From Escherichia ruysiae (GTDB lineage Bacteria; Pseudomonadota; Gammaproteobacteria; Enterobacterales; Enterobacteriaceae): a stretch of 64,000 bases of DNA. This document shows, piece after piece, positions 62,702 to 64,000 of this stretch. Location of the stretch: NCBI RefSeq assembly GCF_902498915.1, contig NZ_CABVLQ010000001.1. The stretch is one strand, 5' to 3'. The notes below the pieces were generated by a model, which did no database searches, had not been told where the DNA came from, and worked only from the letters and a program-made list of their open reading frames with translations. Each line of letters begins with the position of its first letter. Positions within the stretch are counted from its first letter, which is position 1. Both the position numbers and the translations under genes were made by a program.

Positions 62702-64000
62702 ATGAAAAAATACCAGCAACTGGCAGAACAATTACGCGAGCAGATTGCGTCGGGCATCTGGCAACCCGGCGATCGTTTGCCTTCGTTGCGTGAACAGGTG
62801 GCGCTTTCTGGTATGAGCTTTATGACCGTCAGCCATGCCTACCAGTTACTCGAAAGTCAGGGGCATATTATCGCGCGACCGCAGTCGGGTTATTACGTTG
62901 CACCACAGGCATTAAAAATGCCGAAAGCCCCAGTCGTTCCAGTCACACGTGATGAAACAGTCGATATCAATACTTATATTTTTGACATGTTGCAGGCCAG
63001 CCGCGATCCTTCAGTGGTGCCGTTTGCATCTGCTTTTCCCGATCCGCGCTTGTTTCCGCTTCAACAACTCAATCGTTCCCTGGCCCAGGTAAGCAAAACC
63101 GCAACGGCGATGAGCGTGATTGAAAACTTACCTCCAGGGAATGCTGAGCTTCGTCAGGCTATTGCTCGTCGCTATGCCTTACAGGGCATCACAATTTCGC
63201 CCGATGAAATCGTCATCACCGCCGGGGCGTTAGAGGCATTAAACCTCAGTTTGCAAGCGGTAACCGAGCCGGGTGATTGGGTGATTGTCGAGAATCCTTG
63301 TTTCTACGGCGCGTTGCAGGCGCTGGAGCGGTTACGGCTGAAGGCGTTATCGGTAGCGACGGATGTTAACGAAGGGATCGACCTTCAGGCGCTTGAACTG
63401 GCGTTACAAGAGTATCCGGTGAAAGCGTGCTGGTTAATGACCAACAGCCAGAACCCGCTCGGTTTTACCTTAACGCCACAGAAAAAAGCGCGGCTGGTAG
63501 AACTCCTTAGTCAGTACAACGTGATGCTGATTGAAGATGACGTCTACAGCGAACTTTACTTCGGACGGGAAAAACCGCTGCCCGCAAAAGCGTGGGATCG
63601 CCACGATGGCGTGCTGCATTGTTCATCATTCTCCAAATGCCTGGTGCCAGGTTTTCGCATCGGTTGGGTCGCCGCAGGAAAACATGCGCGTAAAATCCAA
63701 CGTTTGCAGTTGATGAGTACACTTTCCACCAGTTCACCGATGCAGCTTGCCCTGGTGGATTACCTTTCTACACGCCGCTACGATGCGCATCTGCGTCGTC
63801 TACGTCGTCAGCTTGCGGAACGCAAACAACGCGCCTGGCAGGCGCTGCTGCGTTACCTGCCTGCGGAGGTGAAAATACGCCATAACGACAGTGGTTATTT
63901 TCTCTGGCTGGAACTTCCCGAACCGTTAGATGCAGGTGAATTAAGTCTGACGGCACTGGCGCATCACATTAGTATTGCGCCGGGTAAAATGTTTTCTACT
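62702..64000 (+). CDS. ydcR: MocR-family PLP-dependent regulator YdcR (3' end outside window)
   Basis: The first 433 codons are present; K-12 YdcR has 468. The N-terminal GntR-type winged helix (QLREQIASGIWQPGDRLPSL, residues 10-70) is followed by an aminotransferase class I-like fold, with the candidate PLP-binding Lys in SSFSKCLVPGFRIGW. MocR regulators use PLP as a sensor. No stop in the frame up to the window end. Confidence 0.93.
   Translation, partial: MKKYQQLAEQLREQIASGIWQPGDRLPSLREQVALSGMSFMTVSHAYQLLESQGHIIARPQSGYYVAPQALKMPKAPVVPVTRDETVDINTYIFDMLQASRDPSVVPFASAFPDPRLFPLQQLNRSLAQVSKTATAMSVIENLPPGNAELRQAIARRYALQGITISPDEIVITAGALEALNLSLQAVTEPGDWVIVENPCFYGALQALERLRLKALSVATDVNEGIDLQALELALQEYPVKACWLMTNSQNPLGFTLTPQKKARLVELLSQYNVMLIEDDVYSELYFGREKPLPAKAWDRHDGVLHCSSFSKCLVPGFRIGWVAAGKHARKIQRLQLMSTLSTSSPMQLALVDYLSTRRYDAHLRRLRRQLAERKQRAWQALLRYLPAEVKIRHNDSGYFLWLELPEPLDAGELSLTALAHHISIAPGKMFST

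Overview
The window is chromosomal DNA of Escherichia coli. Gene content and order from about 17.6 kb to the end follow the K-12 map between the Rac prophage site and ydcR: uspF, ompN, micC, ydbK, ydbJ, hslJ, ldhA, ydbH-ynbE-ydbL, ydbA, azoR, hrpA, ydcF, (aldA), gapC, cybB, rydC, ydcA, hokB, trg, ydcI, ydcJ, opgD, ydcH, rimL, ydcK, tehAB, ydcL, ydcO, ydcN, rlhA, yncJ, hicAB, ydcR. Many residues differ from the K-12 proteins as I remember them. Several K-12 loci are missing and a sitABCD operon is present, so this looks like a non-K-12, possibly extraintestinal-type, lineage. That is an inference, since no strain typing is possible here.

Region 1 (1-13.3 kb) is the late right end of a lambdoid siphophage prophage. 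It holds a tail-assembly chaperone with a -1 frameshift site, the tape measure, tail-tip genes M-L-K-I-J, lom, a chimeric side tail fibre, two small genes and a broken tail-fibre assembly gene. Region 2 (13.5-17.4 kb) is a sitABCD Mn/Fe uptake operon on the minus strand, with MntR and Fur boxes upstream. It is followed by tandem 11-bp repeats that look like integrase arm sites and by a 17-codon 5' fragment of ttcA. This fragment marks attR at the Rac attachment site, so sitABCD is carried as prophage cargo.

Region 3 (17.4-28.7 kb) is backbone: stress protein, porin, MicC sRNA, pyruvate:flavodoxin oxidoreductase, D-lactate dehydrogenase and the YdbH-YnbE-YdbL envelope lipid-transport operon. 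The feaR/feaB/tynA/paa block that follows ydbL in K-12 is absent. Region 4 (29-35.3 kb) is an uninterrupted 2071-residue autotransporter gene, ydbA, with thirteen 30-bp repeats; K-12 has IS elements in this gene. The ydbCD/ynbABCD genes that follow it in K-12 are absent, and a very long hairpin lies before azoR.

Region 5 (41.2-43.6 kb) is a scar. aldA is reduced to fragments, and next to it sits a DUF2235 (Tle1-like type VI lipase) gene with its catalytic centre deleted in frame, followed by an intact DUF2931 lipoprotein gene, a candidate orphan immunity gene. gapC, a pseudogene in K-12, is intact here.

Region 6 (45.8-46.8 kb) contains a tandem duplication of the hokB toxin-antitoxin unit. 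The two copies encode identical toxins, but their mok leader reading frames differ by a one-base indel. Region 7 (46.9-64 kb) is ordinary backbone: chemoreceptor, regulators, periplasmic glucan protein, acetyltransferase, tellurite genes, 23S rRNA hydroxylase and the HicAB toxin-antitoxin system. A MocR-type regulator is cut by the window end.
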